From IMG/VR virus record IMGVR_UViG_3300025009_000319, positions 1-29,198 of that record: a DNA stretch of 29,198 nucleotides; one strand, written 5' to 3'. The notes below the pieces were generated by a model. That model ran no database searches, was not told the origin of the DNA, and worked only from the letters and a program-made list of their open reading frames with translations. This document shows, in pieces, positions 16,453 through 25,867 of this stretch. Made by a program: the position numbers and the translations under genes. This DNA is from a virus. Numbering within the stretch: the stretch's first letter is position 1; every line of letters begins with the position of its first letter.

Positions 16453-18968
16453 TGTTGGACGACACCCCCATCAGCGTGGAGTTCCACCGTCTGGGCCTAG
16501 GCAGGGTGCTACGCCCGGCCTGGACCCGAGCCAACTGGACCAACGCCACCACCCCTGGCTACCAGAACGTCACCGTCGAGATGAAGGTCCCGCTCAACAA
16601 GCGCGACGAGATCCCGAAGGCTGGGGACTGGTACGTCATCCGGGACCCCCGCAGGGGCGTGGCCCTCGGGCGGGTGCTCTCCCCCAACATCACCATCAAC
16701 AACATGGAGAGCGGCGCCACCACGATGTCCGTCTCGGTCCGGGGGGTAGGCTGGTTCGACCATCTCCGGTCGATGGCCATCTTCATCCGGCTCACGGGCA
16801 AGGGTCACGTCAAGGGTACGGACGAGCGCGTGCTGGCTGGGACCCTGTTCAGCCTGAGCTACTTCGCCACGAAGGCCTACTCGCTCTTGGCCAGCAGCAT
16901 CACGGAGACGGCTGGTACGGCCCTCGAGCAGTACATCGCGCTGGTCAGCAGCATGCAGCTCCCCGAGACCCTGGGGGGCGGGAACCTCGTGGATGAGGTG
17001 GCCGTCGTCCACGACGAGGAGACCTCGAAGTCCCTGGCCCCTGGCTGGGTGAAGGAGAGCCTGGGGTTCCCTGGCTTCACGATGGCCAACATTGGGGGCA
17101 ACTTCTTCGACACAACCGTGGGGGCGTTGATCGACAGCGCCTTCATGTACGACTCAACCTGGGTGGAGCTGTTCCCCATCCTGCAGCCCCCGGTCTACAT
17201 CAACGGCCAGGGGCCACAGCTGACGGGACTCGAGCTGGCCATCGGTGCCCGCCCCCTGGTTGTCTACCGCACGCGCCCCTACCGCACGCGCCGGCTGGTG
17301 GATGACGTCGAGGGGGATGCCAGCAGCATCGCCCCCATCTTCAACACCGTGACGTGGGACATCAAGACGTCCGGGGCCAACCCCCGCATCCCGGCGAACC
17401 TGGTACGCAACCTGGGTGACATCCGCTACGTGATGTCCGACCACGTCAACACCGCCTCAGTCATCCCCACGGGCTTCGGGGCCTCGGAGTCATCCTCGTC
17501 CGCCCAGGCTTGGGGCCTGCCCCTGGCCAACGAGGCAGACATCCTCAAGTACGGGCTGCATCGGGCGCTGACCAAGTGGCCCTTCATCGGCACGGACGGC
17601 GGGGACTTCGTCAAGACCCTGCGGGCTGTGGCAGCCAGCACCCTGCAGCTCTACCGGAACGGGCACATGTACGGGCATGGTTCGGTGACCACCCCCCTGG
17701 TCTACGTCACCAACGGCAACCCCAGGAACCGGGATGCCACCCCTACCTACGACCCAGAGACCTCCACCCGCCAGGCCCTCCAGCCTGGGCAACTCCAGAC
17801 CACGGCCTACAACGGCCAGCTTCTGGACGTGGAGCCCGGCAAGCACCTGTCCATCGAGATGGGGGACCGCAACCAGCGCACCCTGTACGCCTACTGCACA
17901 TCGAGCCAGCATGTCATCCAGCGCAACCCCAACGCCACCTGGCATGGGTCGTCGACACACGCCATCACGCGGGCGATGTGGGACGACGAGATCGACACCA
18001 TCGGGACAGCCAAGGTGTACCTCGACAAGCTGCCTGTAGCCGCCCCAGCAGCGTCTGACACCCCCTGGTCCACGGGAGGCGTGAAGGAGCTGCAGCCTGT
18101 TCCCTTGGCGGGCTTCAAGTACAAGGGCACCGTCTACCCCCTGAAGAACGCCGATGGCTCCTCGTGGGGTGGCACCGTCAGCTACGCCCAGTCCCAGTTC
18201 CAAGATGGAAGCACGGGCAAGTACCGGGAGGGCAACCTTCAGCTCACCGTCATCCATGATTCGGACTCGGGCACCACGGCTACACCCAAGCGCATGGCGA
18301 ATTACTTCCAGAAGTCCCTGATGGATGGCACCGACCCCAGGTGCGTGAACTTCATCATCGGGGCTGACGGCAGCATCTGGCAGACCTTCGACGCGGCCGT
18401 GGCTACCTGGCACACCCCTAGCCTGGGGGGCTGGGTTAACAACAACGCCGTGGGCATCGAGCTGGTGCACACGGTCTCGAACGGGAAGAAGCCCTACTCG
18501 GCCACGAACACCAAGGGGTGGCTCTTCTCCACCATGACCCTGGCTGAGATCCAAGCAGCCTGGCCTGGCATCCCGGCTCCCTACGGTGGGGCCACCACGA
18601 ACATCACGGTAGTGGACTACCGGGCATCTGAGATGCCCGACTACGGCCCGTTCAAGATCGGCGTGCCCTACTACACCCGGGTGGAGCATCAGTCCGGGGC
18701 CGTCGAGACCCTGCTGCACCGGAACTTCCTGGCTCCCACAGAGGCCCAACTCACGACGCTTCGGGCCCTGCTGCGGGGGCTCAAGAGCGCTGCCGGGCTA
18801 CCTCTTCGGTCCCAAGTGAGTGCGTCGGCTTCGGTCCTCCGGCTCAAGGACCAAGCAAAGGCTGTGGACCTGGCCAGGGGTGGCGGCATCTTCATCCACA
18901 CCCAGCTAGCCCCCGGGCATGCTGACGTAGTTGGCCTCCACCCGGGCAAGCTGGTCGTGTCCCTATGA
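16452..18968 (+). CDS. Tail hub protein fused to N-acetylmuramoyl-L-alanine amidase
   Basis: An 838-residue fusion. The first 550 residues look like a beta-rich baseplate hub protein (gp27/gp44-like): YQNVTVEMKVPLNKRDEIPK, then a DWYVIRDPRRGVALGRVLS strand pair, and later a VEPGKHLSIEMGD-like domain. The C-terminal 240 residues match an Amidase_2 fold, which cuts the bond between N-acetylmuramic acid and the L-alanine of the stem peptide. Zinc-site candidates are His602 (LTVIHDS), His654 (ATWHT) and a later pair, His823 (PGHADV) and His830 (LHPG), of which the true third ligand is unclear. Glu670 lies in NNNAVGIELVHT, a family motif. TGATG overlap with the tape measure suggests coupled synthesis. 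The enzyme likely opens the cell wall during tube entry. Confidence 0.75.
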   Translation: MLDDTPISVEFHRLGLGRVLRPAWTRANWTNATTPGYQNVTVEMKVPLNKRDEIPKAGDWYVIRDPRRGVALGRVLSPNITINNMESGATTMSVSVRGVGWFDHLRSMAIFIRLTGKGHVKGTDERVLAGTLFSLSYFATKAYSLLASSITETAGTALEQYIALVSSMQLPETLGGGNLVDEVAVVHDEETSKSLAPGWVKESLGFPGFTMANIGGNFFDTTVGALIDSAFMYDSTWVELFPILQPPVYINGQGPQLTGLELAIGARPLVVYRTRPYRTRRLVDDVEGDASSIAPIFNTVTWDIKTSGANPRIPANLVRNLGDIRYVMSDHVNTASVIPTGFGASESSSSAQAWGLPLANEADILKYGLHRALTKWPFIGTDGGDFVKTLRAVAASTLQLYRNGHMYGHGSVTTPLVYVTNGNPRNRDATPTYDPETSTRQALQPGQLQTTAYNGQLLDVEPGKHLSIEMGDRNQRTLYAYCTSSQHVIQRNPNATWHGSSTHAITRAMWDDEIDTIGTAKVYLDKLPVAAPAASDTPWSTGGVKELQPVPLAGFKYKGTVYPLKNADGSSWGGTVSYAQSQFQDGSTGKYREGNLQLTVIHDSDSGTTATPKRMANYFQKSLMDGTDPRCVNFIIGADGSIWQTFDAAVATWHTPSLGGWVNNNAVGIELVHTVSNGKKPYSATNTKGWLFSTMTLAEIQAAWPGIPAPYGGATTNITVVDYRASEMPDYGPFKIGVPYYTRVEHQSGAVETLLHRNFLAPTEAQLTTLRALLRGLKSAAGLPLRSQVSASASVLRLKDQAKAVDLARGGGIFIHTQLAPGHADVVGLHPGKLVVSL

Positions 18969-19696
18969 GCCAGTCCCTCCAATCCATCATGCTGCGCGGG
19001 GGCGGTGACGATGCCATCGTCACCGCCGTCGGCGTGGAGAACGGCATCCCCTTCGCGGACGTGCTGCAGCTCTACGATGCCGTCTGGCACCGGCGCTGCC
19101 CCATCATCCACTGGGGTGGCTGGGGCGGGCAGTCGTTCAATGCCATCAGGATCCCCCCGGGTCCGTTCGACCCCGAGAAGATTGGCCAGTACCCCACCGC
19201 CCTGGTCATCTACCGCTCAGGGTCCCAGACCCCGGTCGTAGTGGGCCTGACCAACCCTGGTGCTGGCAAGGGAGCCATGACCGGGGAGTCCCAGGAGGAC
19301 ACGGACACCAAGGACACGGCCGTCACGGACTCCGGGTGGAACAACGGGGGGTCGTACCTGGGGCTGAAGGATGGCACGGGCAACATCCTGGCCTCCCCCA
19401 AGAACGACATGCTCGTCGCCCTTCGGTCTGGACAGGCCCTACGCCTGTCCGTGGCCGGGGATGACGACGGGCGCGTAGCCTTGGTGGACCCACTGCTCAG
19501 CTACCTGGTGGAGCTGACTGCTACCGTCCAGCAACTGGCAACGTGGGCTAGTGCCCTCGTGACCGTACCGCTGCCTACGGTTCCTATCACCTATGGACCC
19601 GTGGTACGGTTCCTCGGGTCAGCACCCACGCCCCCGGCTCCGGGAGACATCTCGGCGGGCGCCCTGCACGTCCCCAGCAATCCTGAGGGAACATGA
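18965..19696 (+). CDS. Baseplate or spike protein candidate
   Basis: A 243-residue protein that overlaps the hub gene by ATGA. It begins with short beta sequence, has a WGGWGGQSFNAIRIPPGPF segment, then ALVIYRSGSQTPVVVGL. That part is followed by an acidic Thr/Asp linker and GLKDGTGNILASPKNDMLVA, which is somewhat like the OB-fold plus repetitive tail of baseplate assembly protein V/gp45-type spikes. Location between hub and wedge genes suits a central baseplate part. The spike idea is inference; I do not see the HxH iron-binding tip or clear beta-helix repeats. Confidence 0.45.
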   Translation: MSQSLQSIMLRGGGDDAIVTAVGVENGIPFADVLQLYDAVWHRRCPIIHWGGWGGQSFNAIRIPPGPFDPEKIGQYPTALVIYRSGSQTPVVVGLTNPGAGKGAMTGESQEDTDTKDTAVTDSGWNNGGSYLGLKDGTGNILASPKNDMLVALRSGQALRLSVAGDDDGRVALVDPLLSYLVELTATVQQLATWASALVTVPLPTVPITYGPVVRFLGSAPTPPAPGDISAGALHVPSNPEGT

Positions 19697-21615
19697 GCAG
19701 CCCGAACCTCACGCTCCTGCCCCCTGGCTCCACGCTGTCCGGCATCCTGGCAGGCCCTGGCACGCCGGACAACTCCCATCCGGTGGAGCCCAACCCGGAC
19801 GTGTACGATCCCGACAGTGGGCCCAGCGAACTTCAGCCGCTGTGGACTGTTCGTGCTGGGTACCTCAACCCCATCAACCGCCCGCTGTCCTCACCCGGTG
19901 GCTCTACGGATGGGCCAAGCTCGGGCTCGGCCGGCACGGCTTGGTCGGGCACGCACAAGGGTGTGAAGAACTACGGCCCGAAGTCCGCCACCCCCAGCAG
20001 GGTCACGTCCTTTCAGGCTGGCTTCGAGGGTGAGTACGTTGACACCTACGCGTCGACCCACACCCTGACCCTGTACGACTACAGCGAAGTCGAGCCCACC
20101 CGTATCGAGACCGAGGGCTCCGTCAGCCTGCCCTACGTGTCCGAGCTGCGCCGCCTGTCCCCGGCAGCCCTCATTCGGTCGTGGACCAACAAGGGCGTCT
20201 ACCGGGAGCACTCGGGCTTCGCCCAGCATGGCTTCACGCTGGCTGGGCGGTCTGGGTACTCCTACGGGGACCTCATCGCCTTCGGCAGCTTCGTCACCTT
20301 CCTCGAGCACTACGGGTCCATGAGCAACGCGGAGGCCAGTGCCTTCTACCAGGGGCGCGACATCCGGCTCGTGCTGAGCTTTGGCTTCGAGGGTGAACGC
20401 TTCTGGTGCGACGTCGTCACGTTCGAGTACAAGCGCGTGGTGTCCAGCTCGAACGTGAGCTTCGAGTGGAACCTGACCCTGGTGACCAACGCCCCAGACA
20501 ACGACCCCCAGGGTGTGGGCATCGCACTGGGCGCGGCAGCCAGCCACGACTGGGTGCGGGACATCTCCCGGAACGTCGAGGGGTTCTTCGACGGTGGGCT
20601 GGGCAGGGACTTCGACCTGAGCGAACCCAATTCGCTGCTGGCCGACACCCTGCGGGACGTCGGGGAGGGCGGGGGCATGTCCGTCCCCGCCCTGGCATCC
20701 TACGCTGATGCCTACAAGGGCCCGGCGGATGCTCGAGACCAGGTCAGCAAGCACACAGGGCTCCTGGGGCGCGGGCGTACCACGCTGGAGTGGGTGCAGG
20801 CTGCACTCGACAAGGTGGACCGGGGCATCGACACCACCTGGGCCATCTACATGGCCTGGCCCCGCACGGGCACCCAAGCCCTGATGATGGCTACCGAGAT
20901 GCTGGGGCTCTATGCCACCGTGCGCTGGTACTCCATCCTGCGCTCGAGCTACCTGGCGATCCTGGGGTCCCAGGGTGCCCGACGTCGCTCCCCCCTGCAG
21001 GGGGACGACGCGATGTTCTACCTGGACAACGTGGGCACGACGGTCGTCGGGGGCGTGGTGGCCATCCGCCACGTCATCGAGCACGAGGTCAACGCTGCTG
21101 ACGTGGCCCGGAGCGTCTTCCAGGATGCCTCCCGCTGGCGGGAGATCGCCATCCTGAATGGCATGAGCGACAGCCGCACGCTGGGGGATGGCAGTGCCCT
21201 CCGGCCAGGGGTCGTGCTGCTGGTACCCGCCGATGGCTCCGTATCTTCCCCGGCTGAAGTGCTGGGGGTGGACCTGGCCACGACGTCGGACGGGGACATC
21301 GTCGCCACGGCTGACGACTACACCTTCGTCTCTGGGGTGGCCTGCCTTGGCCAGGGTCTGGACCACCGGATGCGTACCATCCGGGGGACCAACAAGACGT
21401 ACCCCAGGTTCGGCATCCAGGACCCGCTACGCCTCAACCCGATCGGGGCCGTGGTCACCATCAAAACCGACGTCTACGACCAGCTCATCCGTGAGCCCCG
21501 CGTCCGCGCCGTCACGGGTGTCTCTGCTGCAGTTCGTGGCTCCACCATCGCAGTTGCCTATGGGGTAGTCGCTGCAACTGGTGGTAGGGTCTCCTCAACA
21601 TCCGTAGCGGGGTAG
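19693..21615 (+). CDS. Baseplate protein with LysM-like and gp25-like domains
   Basis: The 640-residue product appears to join parts that are often separate. The first 290 residues are beta-rich with FQAGFEGEYVDTYASTHTLTLY and lack a known motif; a helical linker follows. Residues about 458-516 resemble a LysM domain: RHVIEHEV, then WREIAILNGM, then ALRPGVVLLVPADG. Such domains occur in XkdP- and gp53-like baseplate proteins. Residues about 525-640 resemble gp25/XkdS wedge proteins, with HRMRTIRGTNKTYPRFG (558-574) and an IREPRV motif (599-604). gp25-like proteins help hold the sheath to the baseplate. The next gene is the gp47-like J protein, the usual gp25 partner. Start is an ATGA overlap. 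Confidence 0.6.
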   Translation: MSSPNLTLLPPGSTLSGILAGPGTPDNSHPVEPNPDVYDPDSGPSELQPLWTVRAGYLNPINRPLSSPGGSTDGPSSGSAGTAWSGTHKGVKNYGPKSATPSRVTSFQAGFEGEYVDTYASTHTLTLYDYSEVEPTRIETEGSVSLPYVSELRRLSPAALIRSWTNKGVYREHSGFAQHGFTLAGRSGYSYGDLIAFGSFVTFLEHYGSMSNAEASAFYQGRDIRLVLSFGFEGERFWCDVVTFEYKRVVSSSNVSFEWNLTLVTNAPDNDPQGVGIALGAAASHDWVRDISRNVEGFFDGGLGRDFDLSEPNSLLADTLRDVGEGGGMSVPALASYADAYKGPADARDQVSKHTGLLGRGRTTLEWVQAALDKVDRGIDTTWAIYMAWPRTGTQALMMATEMLGLYATVRWYSILRSSYLAILGSQGARRRSPLQGDDAMFYLDNVGTTVVGGVVAIRHVIEHEVNAADVARSVFQDASRWREIAILNGMSDSRTLGDGSALRPGVVLLVPADGSVSSPAEVLGVDLATTSDGDIVATADDYTFVSGVACLGQGLDHRMRTIRGTNKTYPRFGIQDPLRLNPIGAVVTIKTDVYDQLIREPRVRAVTGVSAAVRGSTIAVAYGVVAATGGRVSSTSVAG

Positions 21616-21617
21616 CC

Positions 21618-23012
21618 GTGCCGATCCAACCCAGATTGCCCGCCGAGATCCTGCAGAGCATGGTGGCCCGCTTGGTCGCTGTGTCTCCGCTGACGGACAT
21701 CGCTGAGGGTGGCGTGGTTCACTCCATCCTCGGGGTGGTCTCAGACGAGCTGTCCACGATGGAGCAGCTCATCTTCGAGCTGTGGTCCGCCTGGCTGTTC
21801 CGGGCCACCGGCGAGCGGCTGGACATCGTGGTCTCGGCCCTGCCCATCTCTCCCCGCCATGGGGCCCAGTCGGCTCGGGGTGGGGACTTCGTGGTGTACC
21901 GCTCGGCTGCCGTGGACACCATCATCATCCCGGCGGGGGGCCTGCTGGCGTTCGACCCCACCAGCCCTGAGACGACGTACACCAACGAGTTCGAGATCGT
22001 CTGCCTGGCAGGGGCCCTCACCACGACCTTGAGCAACGGCCTGCCCATCTCGTTCGTGTGCACCGTGGCAGGGTCCAACCGGGGGGCTGCTGCGGGGCTG
22101 GTGGCCCAGCTCCGGGCCCCCTACAACGACGTCTACGGGCTGGCCAACGCCACGTCCATCTCGGACGGCACAGACGGCGAGACCGACTCCAACCTCCAGG
22201 CCCGTGCCTGGGCTTGGGTGCAGCGGCTGGGCATCTGCCAGCCGGACGCCATCGAAGGACTGGTGCGGGACTTCGTCGACTCTGACGGGCGGGCAGCAAC
22301 CTGGGTCCGGGTCGTGGAGTACCCGGGTGTCCCAGGGTACAGCGAGGTGCTCATCGACGATGGCAGTGGGTTCCAGTCGAGCGTGCGCCCTGGGACATCC
22401 ACATCGGGCATCGTGCCGGCTGGCATCTCGAACAGCCGCTTCTCGTTCTGGTTCGAGGCCCCAGCGTTCACCACGCCCCGGCTGGCCATCACCCATGGCG
22501 GGACGACCCGTACCTACGTGCCCCCGAACCCGGCCCTGGTCATCCACCAGGAGTCGGGGATGGCCTGGACGGTGCCCACGGCGTCCCCGATGGTGATGAG
22601 CCCCGGGGATGCCTGGCGGATGAGCAGCTACAACGTGCTCACGGGCTACCCCAAGTACCTGCAGCAGCTCCTCAACTCGTCCGTTGCTCATACCGGGACG
22701 CGCGTCCGGGTGACCCTGCCGGTGCTCCAGCGCATCACGCTGACCGGGACCTACCGGGCCAGCGCAGGGTACTCGGCCACAACGGTGCTGGCCCGGCTGA
22801 AGCAAGTCATCACGAACTACTTCAAGCAGCTCGCCCCCGGCCAGCCCTTGGTCATCCATGACCTCCACGACTTCATCGGGTCGGCTGCACGTGGCCCAGC
22901 CATGGTGCCCGGCTTGATCGATGTCACGTTCGACCAGACGAACACCGCCCCCACGGCCGACAACCGGAAGCTGTGGGTCGACGACAACGCCATCTCCCTG
23001 ACTCGAGGGTAG
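21618..23012 (+). CDS. Baseplate J-like wedge protein
   Basis: The 464-residue protein resembles the baseplate J/gp47/XkdT family, a main wedge component that changes shape before sheath contraction. The start has an SPLTDIAEGGVVHSILGVVS segment followed by the LSTMEQLIFELWSAWLFRATG helix, typical of the family's N-terminus. The VVYRSAAVDTIIIPAGGLL stretch is the usual beta part. SDGTDGETDSNLQARAWAWV near residues 182-201 matches the conserved G-x-D-x-E-x-D...R motif. Starts at GTG 21618, two bases after the upstream stop, without a strong ribosome site. Confidence 0.8.
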   Translation: MPIQPRLPAEILQSMVARLVAVSPLTDIAEGGVVHSILGVVSDELSTMEQLIFELWSAWLFRATGERLDIVVSALPISPRHGAQSARGGDFVVYRSAAVDTIIIPAGGLLAFDPTSPETTYTNEFEIVCLAGALTTTLSNGLPISFVCTVAGSNRGAAAGLVAQLRAPYNDVYGLANATSISDGTDGETDSNLQARAWAWVQRLGICQPDAIEGLVRDFVDSDGRAATWVRVVEYPGVPGYSEVLIDDGSGFQSSVRPGTSTSGIVPAGISNSRFSFWFEAPAFTTPRLAITHGGTTRTYVPPNPALVIHQESGMAWTVPTASPMVMSPGDAWRMSSYNVLTGYPKYLQQLLNSSVAHTGTRVRVTLPVLQRITLTGTYRASAGYSATTVLARLKQVITNYFKQLAPGQPLVIHDLHDFIGSAARGPAMVPGLIDVTFDQTNTAPTADNRKLWVDDNAISLTRG

Positions 23013-23015
23013 CCC

Positions 23016-24281
23016 ATGCTCGGCGACCGCGTGCAGTTCCCGCTGGCCTTGCAGCGGCTTGTGAAGAGCGACTTGCTCAGCATCCAGAGCCTGCTCACTG
23101 ACACCCTCGTGCGTAGCATCGCCGGGGTGCTGGGGCGTGCCTGGGGGGCGGCGTCCTACATCGACTACGACACGTCGGCCTTCAGCGTGGACCCCGTCCC
23201 GGCGAGCGGGGTGGTCAACATCGGCCATGGCCTGCTGGTTGGGGTGATGGGCTACGACGACCCCAGCCCGACGGCAGACATCACCCCCTACGGCGGGGTG
23301 TACGTGCACGACCCCGACCGCCCGGCCCAGGCAGGGTCGAGCAGCGTGTCGCTCACGGGGGGCGTGCACCGCTTCATCCTGTTCCGGCGGACGGAGCGCA
23401 CGGACCAGGGCATCGCCTCCAGGGTCTGGCTGAACGTGGCCACGGGCGCCCTCGAGATTGATCCCAGCACCCCTACGGAGGTGCACGAGGTCATCGAGTT
23501 CACGGCCTCGGCCACGATCACCACGGGCCTCATCACCGACGACTGGTTCCCGATGGCCACGGTCAGCTGGGACGCCGGGGTCCCGACCATCACGTCCATC
23601 CCCTTCATCGAGGGCCCGACGCATGTCCTGGATGGGGGCTTCGTGTCCCCGCCTCCCAGTGACGCCACGGGCGTCGGGCTCGTCTCGCAGCTCCAGGCCC
23701 TGTGGTCGCAGATGCGGGCCGTGCTCAGCTCCGATGACCCCGGTGGCGTGGTCGTGCCCATGGCCCCCACACGGGGGCTGGCTGAGATCAACGCCATCCT
23801 CGACACTGGCGTGGGGGCCAGGGCCCAGGTACTGGGCGCCGGGGCGGGGCTGTCCACCTACTACTTCGTCGCGGACGGCATCCTGTCCATGACAGGGTCA
23901 TACGTTGGCAACATCATCACGGATGTGACTGCTGGCTACCCTGGCGGTCCTCTGGTTGGACCGGACGTCCTCAACGTCCTGGTGGCCACACAGGCCCAGT
24001 TGGATGCCCACAGTGCCATCACCTACCCCGCCTCAGGTGATGGGTACGCAGTCCTCCGCATTCTGTTCCCGGCTACGGTCCAGCGCCTCGTCCGGTCAGT
24101 CCAGTTGACCACCCGAAGCAGCTTGGCAATCCCGGGGTACATCGCCAGCCACTATGGCACCGAGCGCTTCGCAGCTGGGGTGGTGTCGACCTTCAACGAG
24201 GTCTGGGTGCATGTACAGGTACTGGACTTCGCAGGTGCCCCGGTCAACACCGAAGTCAGCTTTTCCATCTTCAGCATCTAG
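23016..24281 (+). CDS. Unrecognised baseplate or tail-fibre protein
   Basis: No family is recognised in this 421-residue protein. The first 45 residues are helical (FPLALQRLVKSDLLSIQSLL), then comes a beta-rich domain with YGGVYVHDPDRPAQ and VHRFILFRRTE, a short helix region, and a final beta domain from about 320 on. The lack of cysteine-rich or enzymatic motifs and its place after the J gene suggest a virion structural part that joins wedges to fibres. GAGGG at 23005-23009 sits six bases before ATG 23016. Confidence 0.5.
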   Translation: MLGDRVQFPLALQRLVKSDLLSIQSLLTDTLVRSIAGVLGRAWGAASYIDYDTSAFSVDPVPASGVVNIGHGLLVGVMGYDDPSPTADITPYGGVYVHDPDRPAQAGSSSVSLTGGVHRFILFRRTERTDQGIASRVWLNVATGALEIDPSTPTEVHEVIEFTASATITTGLITDDWFPMATVSWDAGVPTITSIPFIEGPTHVLDGGFVSPPPSDATGVGLVSQLQALWSQMRAVLSSDDPGGVVVPMAPTRGLAEINAILDTGVGARAQVLGAGAGLSTYYFVADGILSMTGSYVGNIITDVTAGYPGGPLVGPDVLNVLVATQAQLDAHSAITYPASGDGYAVLRILFPATVQRLVRSVQLTTRSSLAIPGYIASHYGTERFAAGVVSTFNEVWVHVQVLDFAGAPVNTEVSFSIFSI

Positions 24282-24289
24282 GGGGCTTC

Positions 24290-25288
24290 GTGGCTACGCC
24301 AACTCCGATCATCACTGAGGGCCCCTACGTCGAAGCTGCCTGGGCTGGGTCTCCGGTGCCCAGTGTCATCCTGCACGGGGGTACCAGCGTCAGCGGGGCC
24401 ACGTCCATCACGACGTGGCTCTGGTCCATCGTGTCCTCCAGCCTTGGTGCTGGGTCCCTTGCGTCTCTGCTGAACGCTGACACGGACACCGTGACGGTGC
24501 AGGGCATGGTCGAGGGGGAGGCCCTGCGTATCCTGCTCGTGGTCACCAACGACCTGAGCGAGTCCTCGCTGAGCAACGCCTACCCTGTCCAGAGTGGCGG
24601 GGTCTTCGTGGGCCCACCTGCTACAGCCTTCGTGGTCGTCGCCAACAAGCTCGAGCACACGGGCTTGGTCATGTACCCCCCTGGCGGGCGGGACTGGGAC
24701 AGCCGGGCCTTCTCCCCACTGGTCAACGTCGTCGAGGCTATGGAGCCCCGGCTGGCTGCGGCCGAGGATGCCACCGTGGCGGTGGCTACCGTCCTGGCAC
24801 CTGGCACCGTCAAGCTCTCGGATGCCCCAGTCGACCCTGCAGCTCCGGTGGTGTCCAACATCCAACGCGTGGTCCTGTCAGGCAGCTACACCGGGAACCT
24901 GGCTGTCGTGGCTGGTGGTAGCTCTGTCCCTGATGGACAACGAAGCGCTGCCCAAGTTGCCCTGATGGTGGTGGGCAACATGTACCTGGATGCCTACATA
25001 GGCATCCTTGGGCAGCGCGGGACCTACGCGGGGGGCACGAACCACGTCCGAGTGGATGTCTACCTGATGACAGCCGCCCAATACGCAACTGACGACTTCG
25101 CTGGGGCTGCCAGCTTGAGTCCACTGGCCTGGGCCAAGGATACCTCGACTCGAGTGGCCACCATAGTCCCTGCCCCCGGGTACCTGCTACCGTCTGGTGC
25201 CATCCTGGCGTTCGTTGTGACAAACGCCCCCACTACCCTGGCTCCGGCTGACCTAACGGTCAGTGTCCACTGCCACGCCAAGCTCTAG
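24290..25288 (+). CDS. Fibre or baseplate protein with Ig/PKD-like start
   Basis: A 332-residue protein from GTG 24290, with AGGGGG at 24280-24285. Residues about 30-95 look like a PKD/Ig-like beta domain: the TTWLWSIVSS strand, LLNADTDTVTVQG, then EALRILLVVTNDLSES. A middle linker with the helix SPLVNVVEAMEPRLAAAEDA follows, which could form a trimer stalk, and then a beta-rich C-terminal half with YLLPSGAILAFVVTNAPTTL. Ig-like domains are common on exposed phage surfaces and bind weakly to cell sugars. The assignment is by pattern only. Confidence 0.5.
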   Translation: MATPTPIITEGPYVEAAWAGSPVPSVILHGGTSVSGATSITTWLWSIVSSSLGAGSLASLLNADTDTVTVQGMVEGEALRILLVVTNDLSESSLSNAYPVQSGGVFVGPPATAFVVVANKLEHTGLVMYPPGGRDWDSRAFSPLVNVVEAMEPRLAAAEDATVAVATVLAPGTVKLSDAPVDPAAPVVSNIQRVVLSGSYTGNLAVVAGGSSVPDGQRSAAQVALMVVGNMYLDAYIGILGQRGTYAGGTNHVRVDVYLMTAAQYATDDFAGAASLSPLAWAKDTSTRVATIVPAPGYLLPSGAILAFVVTNAPTTLAPADLTVSVHCHAKL

Positions 25289-25297
25289 GAGGCCCTG

Positions 25298-25867
25298 ATG
25301 GCAACATACGGGGCCGGGCCTGACGCAGGGTTCGGGTCAGACAGCGCCGCCTTCGATGCAGGGTTCGGGGACCCGGTCATCGAGTACATGACTGGCACGG
25401 GCTTCGGAGACCCCCAGGACCAGACCACGGAGACGGTCTGGTTCATCGCCGGGATGCTACCCATCCAGGCATACCTGTGGGTGCCACCCCTTGGTCGGGT
25501 GGAAGTCGGCGAGGAAGGCGGCTATCTCCTCACCATCTACGCTCCGCTGGGGTTCATGGCCGGGAGCTACCGGGTGGACTTGCTGGACTCGGACAGCGTC
25601 CAGCACCCCATCGCCGAGCCTGGGTGCCACAGTGGCGTGCCCGGCCAGGGTCGGGCCATCGTGGCCACCCACGGCCGGACTGAGCTGTCCTTCGGGACGC
25701 CCCCCATGTTCCCCGGGGAGTACCGCGTCAAGCTGCTCGCCCCCAACGGGGTGTCCATGATCCTGGGTGGCACCGTGGTGTCACTGCCCCTGCCCCCGGC
25801 AGCCCTCGTCGACCGGATGGCCTCCCGGCTGCCACGCATCTTCAAGACCTCCTGGAGGAAGCCATGA
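25298..25867 (+). CDS. Hypothetical virion protein with Gly-Phe-Gly repeats
   Basis: A 189-residue protein with AGGAGG at 25287-25292 before ATG 25298. The N-terminus has three short related elements: DAGFGSD, DAGFGDP and GTGFGDP. The rest is beta-rich, with GYLLTIYAPLGFMAGSYRVDLL and EYRVKLLAPNGVSMILGG, a pattern like an immunoglobulin-type sandwich. The end is basic. No family is recognised; structural by context. Confidence 0.45.
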   Translation: MATYGAGPDAGFGSDSAAFDAGFGDPVIEYMTGTGFGDPQDQTTETVWFIAGMLPIQAYLWVPPLGRVEVGEEGGYLLTIYAPLGFMAGSYRVDLLDSDSVQHPIAEPGCHSGVPGQGRAIVATHGRTELSFGTPPMFPGEYRVKLLAPNGVSMILGGTVVSLPLPPAALVDRMASRLPRIFKTSWRKP

